Shown here in pieces: positions 8,045 through 16,255 of a DNA stretch of 33,782 bases. The notes under the pieces were generated by a model. It saw nothing but the letters and a program-made list of their open reading frames with translations. It ran no database searches and was not told the DNA's origin. Source of the stretch: Paramuribaculum sp. (lineage in GTDB: Bacteria; Bacteroidota; Bacteroidia; Bacteroidales; Muribaculaceae); NCBI GenBank assembly GCA_029060545.1, contig JAIDTT010000020.1:1-33782 (forward strand), read 5' to 3'. The number at the start of each line of letters is the position of its first letter. The first letter of the stretch is position 1. The translations under genes and the position numbers were made by a program.

Positions 8045-8089
8045 GCGGGCGCATCCCAACCAAGAGAGAATGCGCCCGCATTATTTTTG
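8045..8089 (+). terminator. Intrinsic terminator after dnaE
   Basis: Arms GCGGGCGCAT and ATGCGCCCGC (8045-8079, 15-base loop) are followed by ATTATTTTT on the plus strand. The hairpin lies 27 bases past the dnaE stop, and just beyond the 3' end of the convergent LRR gene. Confidence 0.85.
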
Positions 8090-8104
8090 AGCGGATTGGA
8101 TAGG

Positions 8105-11100
8105 CTATTTTATGATTCGCGCCACATTGGTACCTTGGCGCAGGATATAGAAGCCGGGAGCAAGTGTGTCAATTGTACCGCCAAGCCTTACGCCCTGCAT
8201 ATTATACACATCGTACGGCAAAGCGTAGTCAATCCCGCCGTCGACCTCATCTACTCCGGTCAATGCGATATCAGCCACATCGGCACTCACTACAGCTTCC
8301 GCCACCGGACCGTTGGCATACAAGGTCTCTGCCACGATCTTGCACACACCGGCATCACCGGCGGCCATAGTCCGGAATTCGGGTGAATCCACATGGAGCG
8401 TCACCACACCATTCTGATCTACCGATGCGATTTCGGGATGCGTCGAGCGCCAGTACACATTCTGCAATGTAGCATTGGCGGGTGCCATCGTAGCGGTGAG
8501 CCTGAATGTATCACCGGCACGGCCGGCAATCAACGGCGTATCCATAGTCAGGCCGATAGCCTCTACCATTGCCTGGCGATAGTGGAATGAACTCCAGCAA
8601 GTGGCCGTGGTGTATCCGGCGGGATTGCCCTGAAGATAGAGGTCGCCCGAATACTCGTCAAACACATTGTCGCTGGCCTCGGGAGGCGTAGGAGCTGTGA
8701 TGTAGAGATTGGCCACCGGCACACCGGAAAATGCCATATCGCCGATACTCTTTACCCGGCTTCCCATCACCACCTTCACCAGATTAAGACATTCGAAGAA
8801 GGCATCGATACCGATCGTCTCTACCGATGGCGGAAGCACGATCTCCGACAGACCGGTACAGGCCCAGAATGCGTAATCGCCGATTTCAGTAATCGTTGGG
8901 GGCATCACTACCTCGGTGAGCGACGTACAGTTGTCGAATGCGTTCTTGCTGATCGAAGTGAGCGAGTGGCCTATAGTCACTTTGCGCAGACCCGTACAGG
9001 CGGTAAAGGCTGCCGCCCCGAGCGAAGTCACAGAATTGGGTATCGTAAGCTCCGTAATACCACGGCAGGCGTCAAACGCTTTGTAGCCAATCTCTTCGAG
9101 GGTATTGGGAAGCGAAAGTGTCTTGAAGCCATGGCTGTAGTAAAAGGCGTTGGCTCCGATTGTAGTAACGGATTCGGGGATAGTAACCGACTGGAGTGCC
9201 GTACAGCCCGTGAATGTGGCGTCGCCGATAGCGGAAATCGAGTTCGGCACTACCAGATCTACCACCTCCGAACCGCCGACATATAGATGACCGGCACACG
9301 AGAGCGGATTGGCATTCGTGTCGCCAAACGTGATAGCGCATAGATGCTCCAGACTGGGAAAATCAGCCTTTGTCAGCGCATTGCATCCGCGGAAGGCATA
9401 TTCGCCGATACTGGTCACGGAGTTGCCGATCGATACAGCCGTGATCGACGAACACCCGTCGAATGCATTCGCGCCGATACTTGATACCGAATTAGGTATA
9501 TCTATGCTGCCGGTGATGCTGGTGCAGCCGCTGAAGGCCTTGGCCGCTATGATATTGATCTGCGCATCCCGACTGAAAGTCACCGATGTAAGACCCGTGC
9601 ATCCTTCGAAAGCACTCGCACCGATACCGGTCAGCACATACTCGGTAAAATTATCCGGATCATCGTCGACGAAACTCACCGGTATATTAGCCTCCGTCAG
9701 AGCCGAGTAATCACCCTGAATAAGCAGTGCCTCTATATGGTCGGAATTCTCAAGCACACGGTAGCGGAACACACCGTCGGTAAGCGTCTTAGTAGCCACC
9801 GAGCCCACATAGATTCGACGGAAGAGCGCCCAGTTGGTCATCAGATACTCTTCGAGCGAATTTTCAGGTATATAGAGAGCCGCACGGCTGTATGTCACAT
9901 CATCAAACGCGATTGGCGACACATCTGGCGTCGGGCCGTACACGTTGATACGTGTAAGTTCCGTACATCCGCTGAAAGCGTTGGCAAGAATCGATGTCAC
10001 CGATGCCGGTATCGTGATCTGCGTGAGGCCCACACAATCCTGGAATGCCGAGCGGCCTATAGTCTCCACAGAGCCGGAGATGGTGAGCGACTTAATGCCG
10101 TCGCAACCGTAAAACGAGTTGGCGGTGACAGTCTGCACCGTCGACGGTATCACAAGCTCAGTCACCAGTTCGCCATTGATATGCAGATCCTTGGCATAGG
10201 CCAAAGGATTCGATGAGTAGGTATAGAACCGCATATTGCACATATGCTCCACACTTGAGAAGTCGGCCCATTCCAGCCCAGTACACCCCTCGAAAGCACC
10301 GCTGCCGATATCCGTCACTGATTCCGGTATCGTGATTGATGCCAGCGACGTGCAGTTGGCGAATGTATTGCCGCTGATCATAGTGATGGCATTGGGCAGC
10401 GTCACCGAGGTCAGTCCCGTGCAGCCGGCAAATACCGACGTCCCCATCTGCGTCACCGAATTGGGTATCACTACCGATGTCAACCCGGTGCATCCATCGA
10501 AGGCGCGCCAGTTGATGTCGGTAAGTCCCGAGCTGAACTTCACCGACTTAATACCGGTGCAGTTCACGAAAGCACAGTAGCTGATCGACGTCACCGATTC
10601 GGGAATCACAAGATCGATCACCTCCGAGCCACCCACATACAGGCGGCGTGCCGTATACATAGGATTAGAATACACATCGCCGAAATCCATCGCGCATATC
10701 GACTCCACATTGGCAAACTCTGCCCGGATGAGATTCGGACAGTTGAATGCCTGATCGCCAATCTCCGTCACCGACTCGGGGATCGACACCGATGTAAGCG
10801 GATCGCAGCCATAGAAAGCATACGAACCTATCTTCGTCACCGAATTGGGTATCACTGCCGACGTTATCTCCTGTCCACCTATATATAAATGGTGTGCGAT
10901 ATTGAGCGGATTGGAATAGAGATAAGCAAACTCTATCGAGCACAGCGACTCAATGCTCTCAAACTCCGCCCGAGTCAGACCCGTACAGTCCTGAAATGCC
11001 GCCAGACCCACATAAGCCAGCGAAGCGGGAAGCGACACCGACGTCACCTTAGAGCATCCGGCAAACGCATACTCGCCGATCATCGCCAGCGAACTCGGAA

Positions 11101-11650
11101 GCGTAATCGAAGTCACCTCGCCGCAACCATAGAAAGCATAGTCGCCGACCGCGGTCACCGATTCGGGGATATCAAGCGATGTCACCTCTGCGCCACCTAT
11201 GTATAAATGGTGTGCCAGAGAGAGTGGATTGGAATTGACGTAGGTAAACTGCATTTCACACAGAGCCTCCAGACTGGCAAATTCGGCCTTGGTCAGTCCT
11301 GAGCAGCCCTGAAAAGCGCCCACGCCAACCGAAGTCAACGTCTCAGGAATCGACACCGACGTAAGGCCGGTGCACTCGTAGAATGCATAGTCGCCTATAC
11401 TCACCACTGTATATTCCGTACTACCGTCGCTCGCCGTGGAGGGAATCACCACCCTGCCGCTCACGTCGTTACCTTTGGTCACAACTCCGGTGATAGGGCT
11501 TTCCGTACCAGCCTTCACGCGGCATGTACGGGCATTGGTGCTTATGATGTCATAATCAAGAGTCTGATCATCGTAAGTATATGTAAACGAGCGTGCCATA
11601 GATGGCAACACAATGAGTAATCCGAGCAGAAATGATAGATATCGCTTCAT
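8105..11650 (-). CDS. BspA-like leucine-rich repeat (LRR_5) secreted surface protein
   Basis: The 1181-residue product starts with a signal peptide (MKRYLSFLLGLLIVLPSMA). It is built from Treponema-type LRRs of the form IPxSVTxIGxxAFxGCTGLTSV. There are two arrays (about 75-590 and 690-1010), each with a beta-rich start cap and an end cap. Five composite units interrupt the plain LRRs, each reading roughly A-E/D-F, LC, F, SNPL, HLYIGG. After the second array comes a Big_2-type Ig-like stretch (TMAPANATLQNVYW, then IASVDQNGVVTL). The C-terminus (YNMQGVRLGG, then LAPGFYILRQG) resembles the cell-surface tail seen on many Bacteroidales secreted proteins. Family members bind host matrix proteins or other bacteria; the ligand here is unknown. 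It sits alone, divergent from the rubredoxin. Confidence 0.92.
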   Translation of the reverse strand: MKRYLSFLLGLLIVLPSMARSFTYTYDDQTLDYDIISTNARTCRVKAGTESPITGVVTKGNDVSGRVVIPSTASDGSTEYTVVSIGDYAFYECTGLTSVSIPETLTSVGVGAFQGCSGLTKAEFASLEALCEMQFTYVNSNPLSLAHHLYIGGAEVTSLDIPESVTAVGDYAFYGCGEVTSITLPSSLAMIGEYAFAGCSKVTSVSLPASLAYVGLAAFQDCTGLTRAEFESIESLCSIEFAYLYSNPLNIAHHLYIGGQEITSAVIPNSVTKIGSYAFYGCDPLTSVSIPESVTEIGDQAFNCPNLIRAEFANVESICAMDFGDVYSNPMYTARRLYVGGSEVIDLVIPESVTSISYCAFVNCTGIKSVKFSSGLTDINWRAFDGCTGLTSVVIPNSVTQMGTSVFAGCTGLTSVTLPNAITMISGNTFANCTSLASITIPESVTDIGSGAFEGCTGLEWADFSSVEHMCNMRFYTYSSNPLAYAKDLHINGELVTELVIPSTVQTVTANSFYGCDGIKSLTISGSVETIGRSAFQDCVGLTQITIPASVTSILANAFSGCTELTRINVYGPTPDVSPIAFDDVTYSRAALYIPENSLEEYLMTNWALFRRIYVGSVATKTLTDGVFRYRVLENSDHIEALLIQGDYSALTEANIPVSFVDDDPDNFTEYVLTGIGASAFEGCTGLTSVTFSRDAQINIIAAKAFSGCTSITGSIDIPNSVSSIGANAFDGCSSITAVSIGNSVTSIGEYAFRGCNALTKADFPSLEHLCAITFGDTNANPLSCAGHLYVGGSEVVDLVVPNSISAIGDATFTGCTALQSVTIPESVTTIGANAFYYSHGFKTLSLPNTLEEIGYKAFDACRGITELTIPNSVTSLGAAAFTACTGLRKVTIGHSLTSISKNAFDNCTSLTEVVMPPTITEIGDYAFWACTGLSEIVLPPSVETIGIDAFFECLNLVKVVMGSRVKSIGDMAFSGVPVANLYITAPTPPEASDNVFDEYSGDLYLQGNPAGYTTATCWSSFHYRQAMVEAIGLTMDTPLIAGRAGDTFRLTATMAPANATLQNVYWRSTHPEIASVDQNGVVTLHVDSPEFRTMAAGDAGVCKIVAETLYANGPVAEAVVSADVADIALTGVDEVDGGIDYALPYDVYNMQGVRLGGTIDTLAPGFYILRQGTNVARIIK

Positions 11651-11735
11651 GGTAGTAAAGCTCTGAATGGTGGATGATTCGGTAGATAGAAAGTCAAGTA
11701 TATGTGTAAAGATATTTAAGGCAAGGTATATGCCA

Positions 11736-11743
11736 CAAAGATA
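11736..11743 (-). promoter_or_regulatory. -7 box of the LRR surface protein
   Basis: TATCTTTG on the minus strand (11743-11736) fits TAnnTTTG. It predicts an AT-rich leader of about 80 bases before ATG 11650. The -33 position is only weakly matched (TTGG). Confidence 0.5.
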
Positions 11744-11886
11744 ATGATAATTTACTTCAATCCAACTTTTTCACCCCTATTTCACAAAAAACTTACAATT
11801 TTTCACTAAACAATCGGCGGCGGGGCGGCGTTGTAATGATATCATAACCGAAATTCAAGTATTAATTAATAAAAACCTTTACGAAT
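11744..11886. other. AT-rich divergent spacer between LRR gene and rubredoxin
   Basis: No gene is seen. The stretch contains a 10-base perfect palindrome ATGATATCAT (11837-11846) and a GC-rich patch just before it. I find no TAnnTTTG box for the rubredoxin, so its promoter is not identified. Confidence 0.4.
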
Positions 11887-12054
11887 ATGGACAAATATGT
11901 ATGCGACGTATGCGGTTGGGTCTACGACCCCGAAGTAGGTGATCCCGAAAACGGTATCGCACCCCGTACTCCCTTCGAAGACATCCCCGACGATTGGGTA
12001 TGCCCCCTCTGCGGAGTAGGTAAGGATGAGTTCTCTCTCGAAAAGACTCTCTGA
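11887..12054 (+). CDS. Rubredoxin
   Basis: A 55-residue protein is read from ATG 11887. It has the two rubredoxin knuckles [11 protein letters not shown] (C6, C9) and [13 protein letters not shown] (C39, C42), with the [12 protein letters not shown] core between them. Four cysteines hold a single iron. Rubredoxins carry one electron, typically to peroxide- or superoxide-detoxifying enzymes (rubrerythrin, superoxide reductase) in anaerobes. Length and spacing are normal. A hairpin terminator follows 22 bases after the stop, so it is a single-gene unit. None of its usual partners is in the window. Confidence 0.96.
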   Translation: MDKYVCDVCGWVYDPEVGDPENGIAPRTPFEDIPDDWVCPLCGVGKDEFSLEKTL

Positions 12055-12075
12055 TTCTTCCGCCTCCCACTACGC

Positions 12076-12124
12076 CGAACCCTGGAAGCGATACGGCACA
12101 GCTTTCAGGGTTCGCCGCATTTTT
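12076..12124 (+). terminator. Intrinsic terminator after rubredoxin
   Basis: Arms CGAACCCTGGAAGC (12076-12089) and GCTTTCAGGGTTCG (12101-12114) form a 14-pair stem with one G-T pair. Four bases later come five T. The next promoter box begins three bases beyond. Confidence 0.82.
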
Positions 12125-12126
12125 AC

Positions 12127-12134
12127 TACTTTTG
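12127..12134 (+). promoter_or_regulatory. -7 box of the DEAD-box helicase
   Basis: TACTTTTG fits TAnnTTTG, with TTTC 20 bases upstream as a near -33 match inside the terminator stem. The leader to ATG 12159 would be about 20 bases. This also rules out the in-frame TTG at 12132 as a start. Confidence 0.6.
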
Positions 12135-12158
12135 CATCTACATATCCACCTCACTGCT

Positions 12159-13478
12159 ATGACTACCGACGACATCACCCGAAACATCAACTCCCGACTG
12201 GGAATCTCCACACTCAACGATATGCAGCAGGCTATGGCTCGCACCACGGCCAAAGCCGTTATCCTCACCGCACCCACAGGGTCGGGAAAGACTCTGGCGT
12301 TCGCCATCGCAATGCTCCGTGCCTTGCGTAGCGATGCTAAAGCGAAGCCGCAGGCTCTGGTGCTGGCGCCCTCGCGCGAACTCGTGCTGCAGATAGCGGA
12401 GGTGGTGCGTCCGATTGCTACCGACCTCAAGACGGTAGCGCTATACGGTGGCCACTCCTTCCTCGACGAGACGCGGTCGCTCTCGCCGATGCCCGACATT
12501 ATCATAGCCACTCCAGGCCGACTGCTCGACCACATGCAGCGCGGAACTCTGACCATCGACGGGCTGCGTTGCCTCGTGCTCGACGAGTACGATAAGTCGC
12601 TCGAACTTGGCTTCGAGAGTGAGATGCGCCGCATCCTCCGCCGCACAGGCCGGGTGGATAAGGTGATCCTCACCTCGGCCACACGCATGGCGACACTCCC
12701 CGACTTCGTAAACATTGACACACCCGAACTGCTTGACTTCACCTCCGACGAAGCCCCGGAGAATCCGGTGGATATCATAGAAGTAAAATCATATACGCCC
12801 GACAAGCTCGACACCCTCACCGGACTGCTCTCAACCTTCCCCACCGGCGATCGCACTATCATCTTCGTCAACCACCGCGAGAGCGCCGAGCGCGTATACC
12901 GGCATCTCAGGAAACTCGGATATCCCGCCGGCCTATATCACGGCGCACTCGACCAGCAGCAGAGAGCGACGGCCGTGGATATGCTCGCCAACGGCACCAC
13001 TCCCATACTCGTGGCTACCGACTTGGCTGCACGCGGACTCGACATATCGAAGCTGCGCAATGTGGTACACTATCATCTGCCCGTCGACGACAAGGCGTGG
13101 ACCCACCGCAACGGCCGTACCGGGCGCCAGAACGCCGATGGCACCGTATGGGTCATCACCTCCGACTCCGACAACCGCCCCGAGTATATCGCACCTACCC
13201 GCTCGTTCGTACCCCCGATAGCCACAGGCCGCCCCGAACCGTCGGCCACAGCCACGCTCTACATTCAGGCCGGCAAGAAAGACAAGATATCGAAGGGCGA
13301 CGTGGCCGGATTCATCGCTGCCGCCGGAGCCGCCCGCTCCGACATCGGCCTGATCAACGTCTACGACCACCACTCGCTCGCCGCCGTGCCCGCCTCCGAG
13401 GCCGAAGCTATCGCAGCCACAGCTTCATCTCTGAAACTCAAGGGCAAAAAGACGCGTGTGAGCGTGATGCATCCGTAG
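12159..13478 (+). CDS. DEAD-box RNA helicase with DbpA-type RNA-binding C-terminus
   Basis: This 439-residue helicase carries motif I APTGSGKT (38-45), Ia APSREL, TPGRLLDH, motif III SAT, motif IV IIFVNH, motif V ATDLAARGLDI and motif VI HRNGRTGRQ. Motif II reads DEYD (about 142-145) rather than DEAD. The last 75 or so residues (LYIQAGKKDKISKGDVAGF, then IGLINVYD, KLKGKKTRVSV) match the DbpA RNA-binding domain, which in E. coli recognises a 23S rRNA hairpin. A role in 50S subunit assembly is therefore likely, but inferred from the family. ATG 12159 lies just after a promoter box. The gene stands alone between the rubredoxin and the oxidoreductase operon. Confidence 0.92.
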   Translation: MTTDDITRNINSRLGISTLNDMQQAMARTTAKAVILTAPTGSGKTLAFAIAMLRALRSDAKAKPQALVLAPSRELVLQIAEVVRPIATDLKTVALYGGHSFLDETRSLSPMPDIIIATPGRLLDHMQRGTLTIDGLRCLVLDEYDKSLELGFESEMRRILRRTGRVDKVILTSATRMATLPDFVNIDTPELLDFTSDEAPENPVDIIEVKSYTPDKLDTLTGLLSTFPTGDRTIIFVNHRESAERVYRHLRKLGYPAGLYHGALDQQQRATAVDMLANGTTPILVATDLAARGLDISKLRNVVHYHLPVDDKAWTHRNGRTGRQNADGTVWVITSDSDNRPEYIAPTRSFVPPIATGRPEPSATATLYIQAGKKDKISKGDVAGFIAAAGAARSDIGLINVYDHHSLAAVPASEAEAIAATASSLKLKGKKTRVSVMHP

Positions 13479-13560
13479 CACAGTCGGCGCAGAAGTGTGC
13501 CATTGGTTAATCGAGTGTTAAGACACGGCTCCAAAGTGTTGCAATAATCTAAAGATTTGC

Positions 13561-13568
13561 TATATTTG
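13561..13568 (+). promoter_or_regulatory. -7 box of the 2-oxoacid:ferredoxin oxidoreductase operon
   Basis: TATATTTG fits TAnnTTTG, with GTTG 19 bases upstream as a partial -33 element. The leader to ATG 13598 is about 25 bases. Confidence 0.6.
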
Positions 13569-13597
13569 CAATCACTAACATAAATACCCTATTCATT

Positions 13598-13828
13598 ATG
13601 GCAAAAGTACAAGGAGCCGTAGATATCGATGCCGAACGCTGCAAAGGATGCAACCTCTGCGTAGTGGCATGTCCCGTCTCCGTGCTGAGTCTTCAGCCCA
13701 AAGAAGTTAACAACCGCGGATATCACTTCGCTTACGCTGTAAATCCGGATCAGTGCATCGGCTGTGCGTCGTGCGCGCTGGTATGTCCCGATGCATGTAT
13801 CGAAGTCTATCGTGTAATCGAGAAATAA
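13598..13828 (+). CDS. 2-oxoacid:ferredoxin oxidoreductase, delta (2x[4Fe-4S] ferredoxin) subunit
   Basis: The 76-residue product has two CxxCxxCxxxCP motifs (cysteines 15, 18, 21, 25 and 53, 56, 59, 63), the mark of a bacterial-type ferredoxin with two [4Fe-4S] clusters. It is the first gene of a four-gene set (delta-alpha-beta-gamma) and ends one base before the alpha start. It would pass electrons from the thiamine-diphosphate site of the beta subunit to free ferredoxin. There is no signal peptide, so it acts in the cytoplasm. Confidence 0.93.
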   Translation: MAKVQGAVDIDAERCKGCNLCVVACPVSVLSLQPKEVNNRGYHFAYAVNPDQCIGCASCALVCPDACIEVYRVIEK

Positions 13829-13829
13829 C

Positions 13830-14921
13830 ATGAAAGAAGAAGTAAAACTCATGAAGGGCAACGAAGCCATAGCCCACGCAGCCGTGCGCTACGGTTGCGA
13901 CGGCTACTTCGGTTACCCCATCACTCCGCAGAGCGAAGTACTTGAGACTCTAGAAGCACTGATGCCGTGGGAGACCACCGGTATGGTGGTGCTTCAGGCC
14001 GAAAGCGAGGTAGCATCGATCAATATGGTCTACGGCGGCGCATCCACCGGCAAAGCCGTGATGACCTCATCGTCGAGCCCAGGCATATCTCTGATGCAGG
14101 AAGGACTGTCGTATATCGCCGCCGGCGAATTGCCCGCACTCGTAGTCAACGTGATGCGCGGCGGTCCCGGTCTCGGCACCATCCAGCCCTCGCAGAGCGA
14201 CTATTTTCAGGCCACCAAGGGCGGCGGACACGGCGACTACCATTATATCGTGCTCGCTCCCTCCACCGTACAAGAGATGGCCGACTTCGTGGGCCTCGGC
14301 TTCGATCTCGCATTCAAATACCGCACACCCGCCATGCTTCTGGCCGACGGCGTCGTAGGTCAGATGATGGAGAAAGTGGTACTCCCGGAGCCCCGCAGCC
14401 GCCGCACTCCCGAGCAGATAGCCGAGCAGTGCCCCTGGGCTGTGACCGGTGATCCCACAGGACGCAAGCGCAACGTGCTCACCACTCTTGAACTCGAGAG
14501 CGACAAGATGGAGGTCAACAACCATCGCCTTCAGGCCACCTACCGCCGCATCGAGGAGAATGAGGTGCGCTATCAGGAATACTTCATGGAGGATGCCGAA
14601 GTAGTGTTCGTGGCATTCGGATCTATAGCCCGTATCTGCCTGAAAGCCATCGAGGATGCACGTGAGCAAGGCATCAAGGTAGGCCTTATCCGACCCATCA
14701 CCCTCTGGCCCTTCCCCACCAAGCGCATCACCGAACTCGCCTCTAAGGCCAAAGGCTTCATGGTTGTGGAGCTCAACGCCGGCCAGATGGTGCAGGACGT
14801 ACGCCTCGCCGTCGAAGGCAAAGCACCCGTCTACCACTACGGACGCATGGGCGGCGTGATACCCAACCCGCAGGAGGTATTCGATGCCACAGTGTCTCAT
14901 TTTCCGTTTCTGAAAAAGTAA
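13830..14921 (+). CDS. vorB: 2-oxoacid:ferredoxin oxidoreductase alpha subunit (VorB-type)
   Basis: This 363-residue subunit opens with LMKGNEAIAHAAVRYGCDG and GYPITPQSEV, typical of the pyrimidine-binding alpha domain of KGOR/VOR-type enzymes. The AESEVASINMVYGGA block holds the conserved glutamate that activates thiamine diphosphate. QSDYFQATKGGGHGDY is the characteristic VorB-like loop. The C-terminal half (residues about 245-360) is the transketolase-C-like domain. With its neighbours it oxidatively decarboxylates a 2-oxoacid to acyl-CoA plus reduced ferredoxin, or runs in reverse. Whether the substrate is a branched-chain 2-oxoacid or 2-oxoglutarate cannot be settled from sequence alone. 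The gap to the beta gene is 6 bases. Confidence 0.92.
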   Translation: MKEEVKLMKGNEAIAHAAVRYGCDGYFGYPITPQSEVLETLEALMPWETTGMVVLQAESEVASINMVYGGASTGKAVMTSSSSPGISLMQEGLSYIAAGELPALVVNVMRGGPGLGTIQPSQSDYFQATKGGGHGDYHYIVLAPSTVQEMADFVGLGFDLAFKYRTPAMLLADGVVGQMMEKVVLPEPRSRRTPEQIAEQCPWAVTGDPTGRKRNVLTTLELESDKMEVNNHRLQATYRRIEENEVRYQEYFMEDAEVVFVAFGSIARICLKAIEDAREQGIKVGLIRPITLWPFPTKRITELASKAKGFMVVELNAGQMVQDVRLAVEGKAPVYHYGRMGGVIPNPQEVFDATVSHFPFLKK

Positions 14922-14927
14922 AGCGAT

Positions 14928-15698
14928 ATGAAAGCAGAGGATATAAAACGCAGCGAGAACAAGGTATACTGCCGCCCCGAGCTGCTCAACGATACTAATA
15001 TGCACTACTGCCCCGGCTGCTCCCATGGTGTAGTCCACAAGCTCGTGGCAGAAGTGATAAAGGAGATGAACCAGGAGAACAACGCCATCGGCGTAGCTCC
15101 CGTAGGGTGTGCAGTATTCGCCTACAACTATATCGACATCGACTGGATCGAAGCCGCCCACGGCCGTGCGCCCGCAGTAGCCACCGGCGCCAAACGCCTC
15201 AATCCCGAGCGTCTGGTATTCACATATCAGGGCGACGGTGACCTCGCCGCTATCGGCACTGCCGAAACAATCCACGCCGCCAACCGTGGCGAAAACATAG
15301 CCATAATATTCATCAACAACGCCATATACGGCATGACCGGCGGACAGATGGCTCCCACCACGCTCATCGGACAGAAGACAGCCACTACACCCTACGGACG
15401 TCGGGTAGATCTCAACGGCCACCCACTCAAGATATCCAACTTGCTGGCCGAACTCGAAGGCACCTGCTACGTGACACGACAGACTGTACATACACCCGCT
15501 GCCGTGCGCAAGGCCAAAGCTGCCATCCGCAAGGCTTTCGAAAACTCGCTTGCCGGCCTCGGCACTTCCGTTGTGGAAGTGGTAGGCACCTGCAACAGCG
15601 GCTGGAAACTCACCCCCGACCAGGCCAACAAATGGATGGAGCAGAATATGCTCCCCTTCTACCCTCTGGGCGACCTTAAAAACAATTCCGCAAAATGA
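14928..15698 (+). CDS. 2-oxoacid:ferredoxin oxidoreductase beta (thiamine-diphosphate) subunit
   Basis: The 256-residue product has YCPGCSHG (27-34), where the cysteine pair helps bind the proximal cluster. The thiamine-diphosphate motif starts at GDGDLAAIG (about 102) and ends at INN (about 129). IYGMTGGQMAPTT follows, as is standard in this family. It forms the active site together with the alpha subunit encoded upstream. The stop overlaps the gamma start in an ATGA (15695-15698), so translation is coupled. Confidence 0.94.
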   Translation: MKAEDIKRSENKVYCRPELLNDTNMHYCPGCSHGVVHKLVAEVIKEMNQENNAIGVAPVGCAVFAYNYIDIDWIEAAHGRAPAVATGAKRLNPERLVFTYQGDGDLAAIGTAETIHAANRGENIAIIFINNAIYGMTGGQMAPTTLIGQKTATTPYGRRVDLNGHPLKISNLLAELEGTCYVTRQTVHTPAAVRKAKAAIRKAFENSLAGLGTSVVEVVGTCNSGWKLTPDQANKWMEQNMLPFYPLGDLKNNSAK

Positions 15699-16228
15699 AA
15701 AAAGAAATCATAGCAGCAGGTTTCGGCGGCCAAGGTGTGCTGTCGATGGGCAAGATTCTGGCCTACGCCGGACTTATCGACGATCTCGAAGTGACCTGGA
15801 TGCCCTCATACGGCCCCGAACAGCGCGGCGGCACGGCCAACGTCACCGTAGTGCTCTCCGACCGCCCCATCAGTTCCCCGGTGCTCGACAGCTACGACAC
15901 TGCCGTAGTGCTCAATCAGCAGAGCCTCGATAAATTCGAGTCGAAAGTGAAGCCCGGCGGAGCACTCATCTACGACCCCTATGGCATACACCGTATGCCC
16001 ACACGCACCGATATCAATATCTATCCCGTGCCGGCCATGGATGTAGCCATGGAGCTCAAGAGCGCCAAGTCCTACAACATGATCATACTCGGCGCTCTGC
16101 TCAAGCTCAACCCGATCGTGAGCGTGGAGTCCGTGATGCAGGGTCTGAAGAAATCGCTCCCGGAGCGCCACCACCATCTGCTGCCCGCCAACCGCGAAGC
16201 CATCACCCGCGGCATGGAGCTCGTCTGA
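15695..16228 (+). CDS. 2-oxoacid:ferredoxin oxidoreductase gamma subunit
   Basis: The 177-residue product has the gamma-domain signature IIAAGFGGQGVLSMGKIL at the N-terminus and the SYGPEQRGGTANVTVV block that helps bind coenzyme A. Length matches stand-alone gamma subunits. It completes the four-subunit enzyme and overlaps the beta gene by four bases. The next gene, fkp, starts 27 bases after its stop with no terminator between, so fkp may be read from the same transcript. Confidence 0.93.
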   Translation: MKKEIIAAGFGGQGVLSMGKILAYAGLIDDLEVTWMPSYGPEQRGGTANVTVVLSDRPISSPVLDSYDTAVVLNQQSLDKFESKVKPGGALIYDPYGIHRMPTRTDINIYPVPAMDVAMELKSAKSYNMIILGALLKLNPIVSVESVMQGLKKSLPERHHHLLPANREAITRGMELV

Positions 16229-16255
16229 TACACTCTCCACTCTGCGCACTGACTG

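Noticed and set aside
8105..11650. Regularly spaced repeats as a possible CRISPR array
   Set aside because: The repeats are imperfect, in frame, and encode LRR units of a single long protein.
14067..15491. 474-codon minus-strand frame across the oxidoreductase alpha and beta genes
   Set aside because: Antisense to two well-supported genes, with no family motifs; a by-product of GC-rich codon use.
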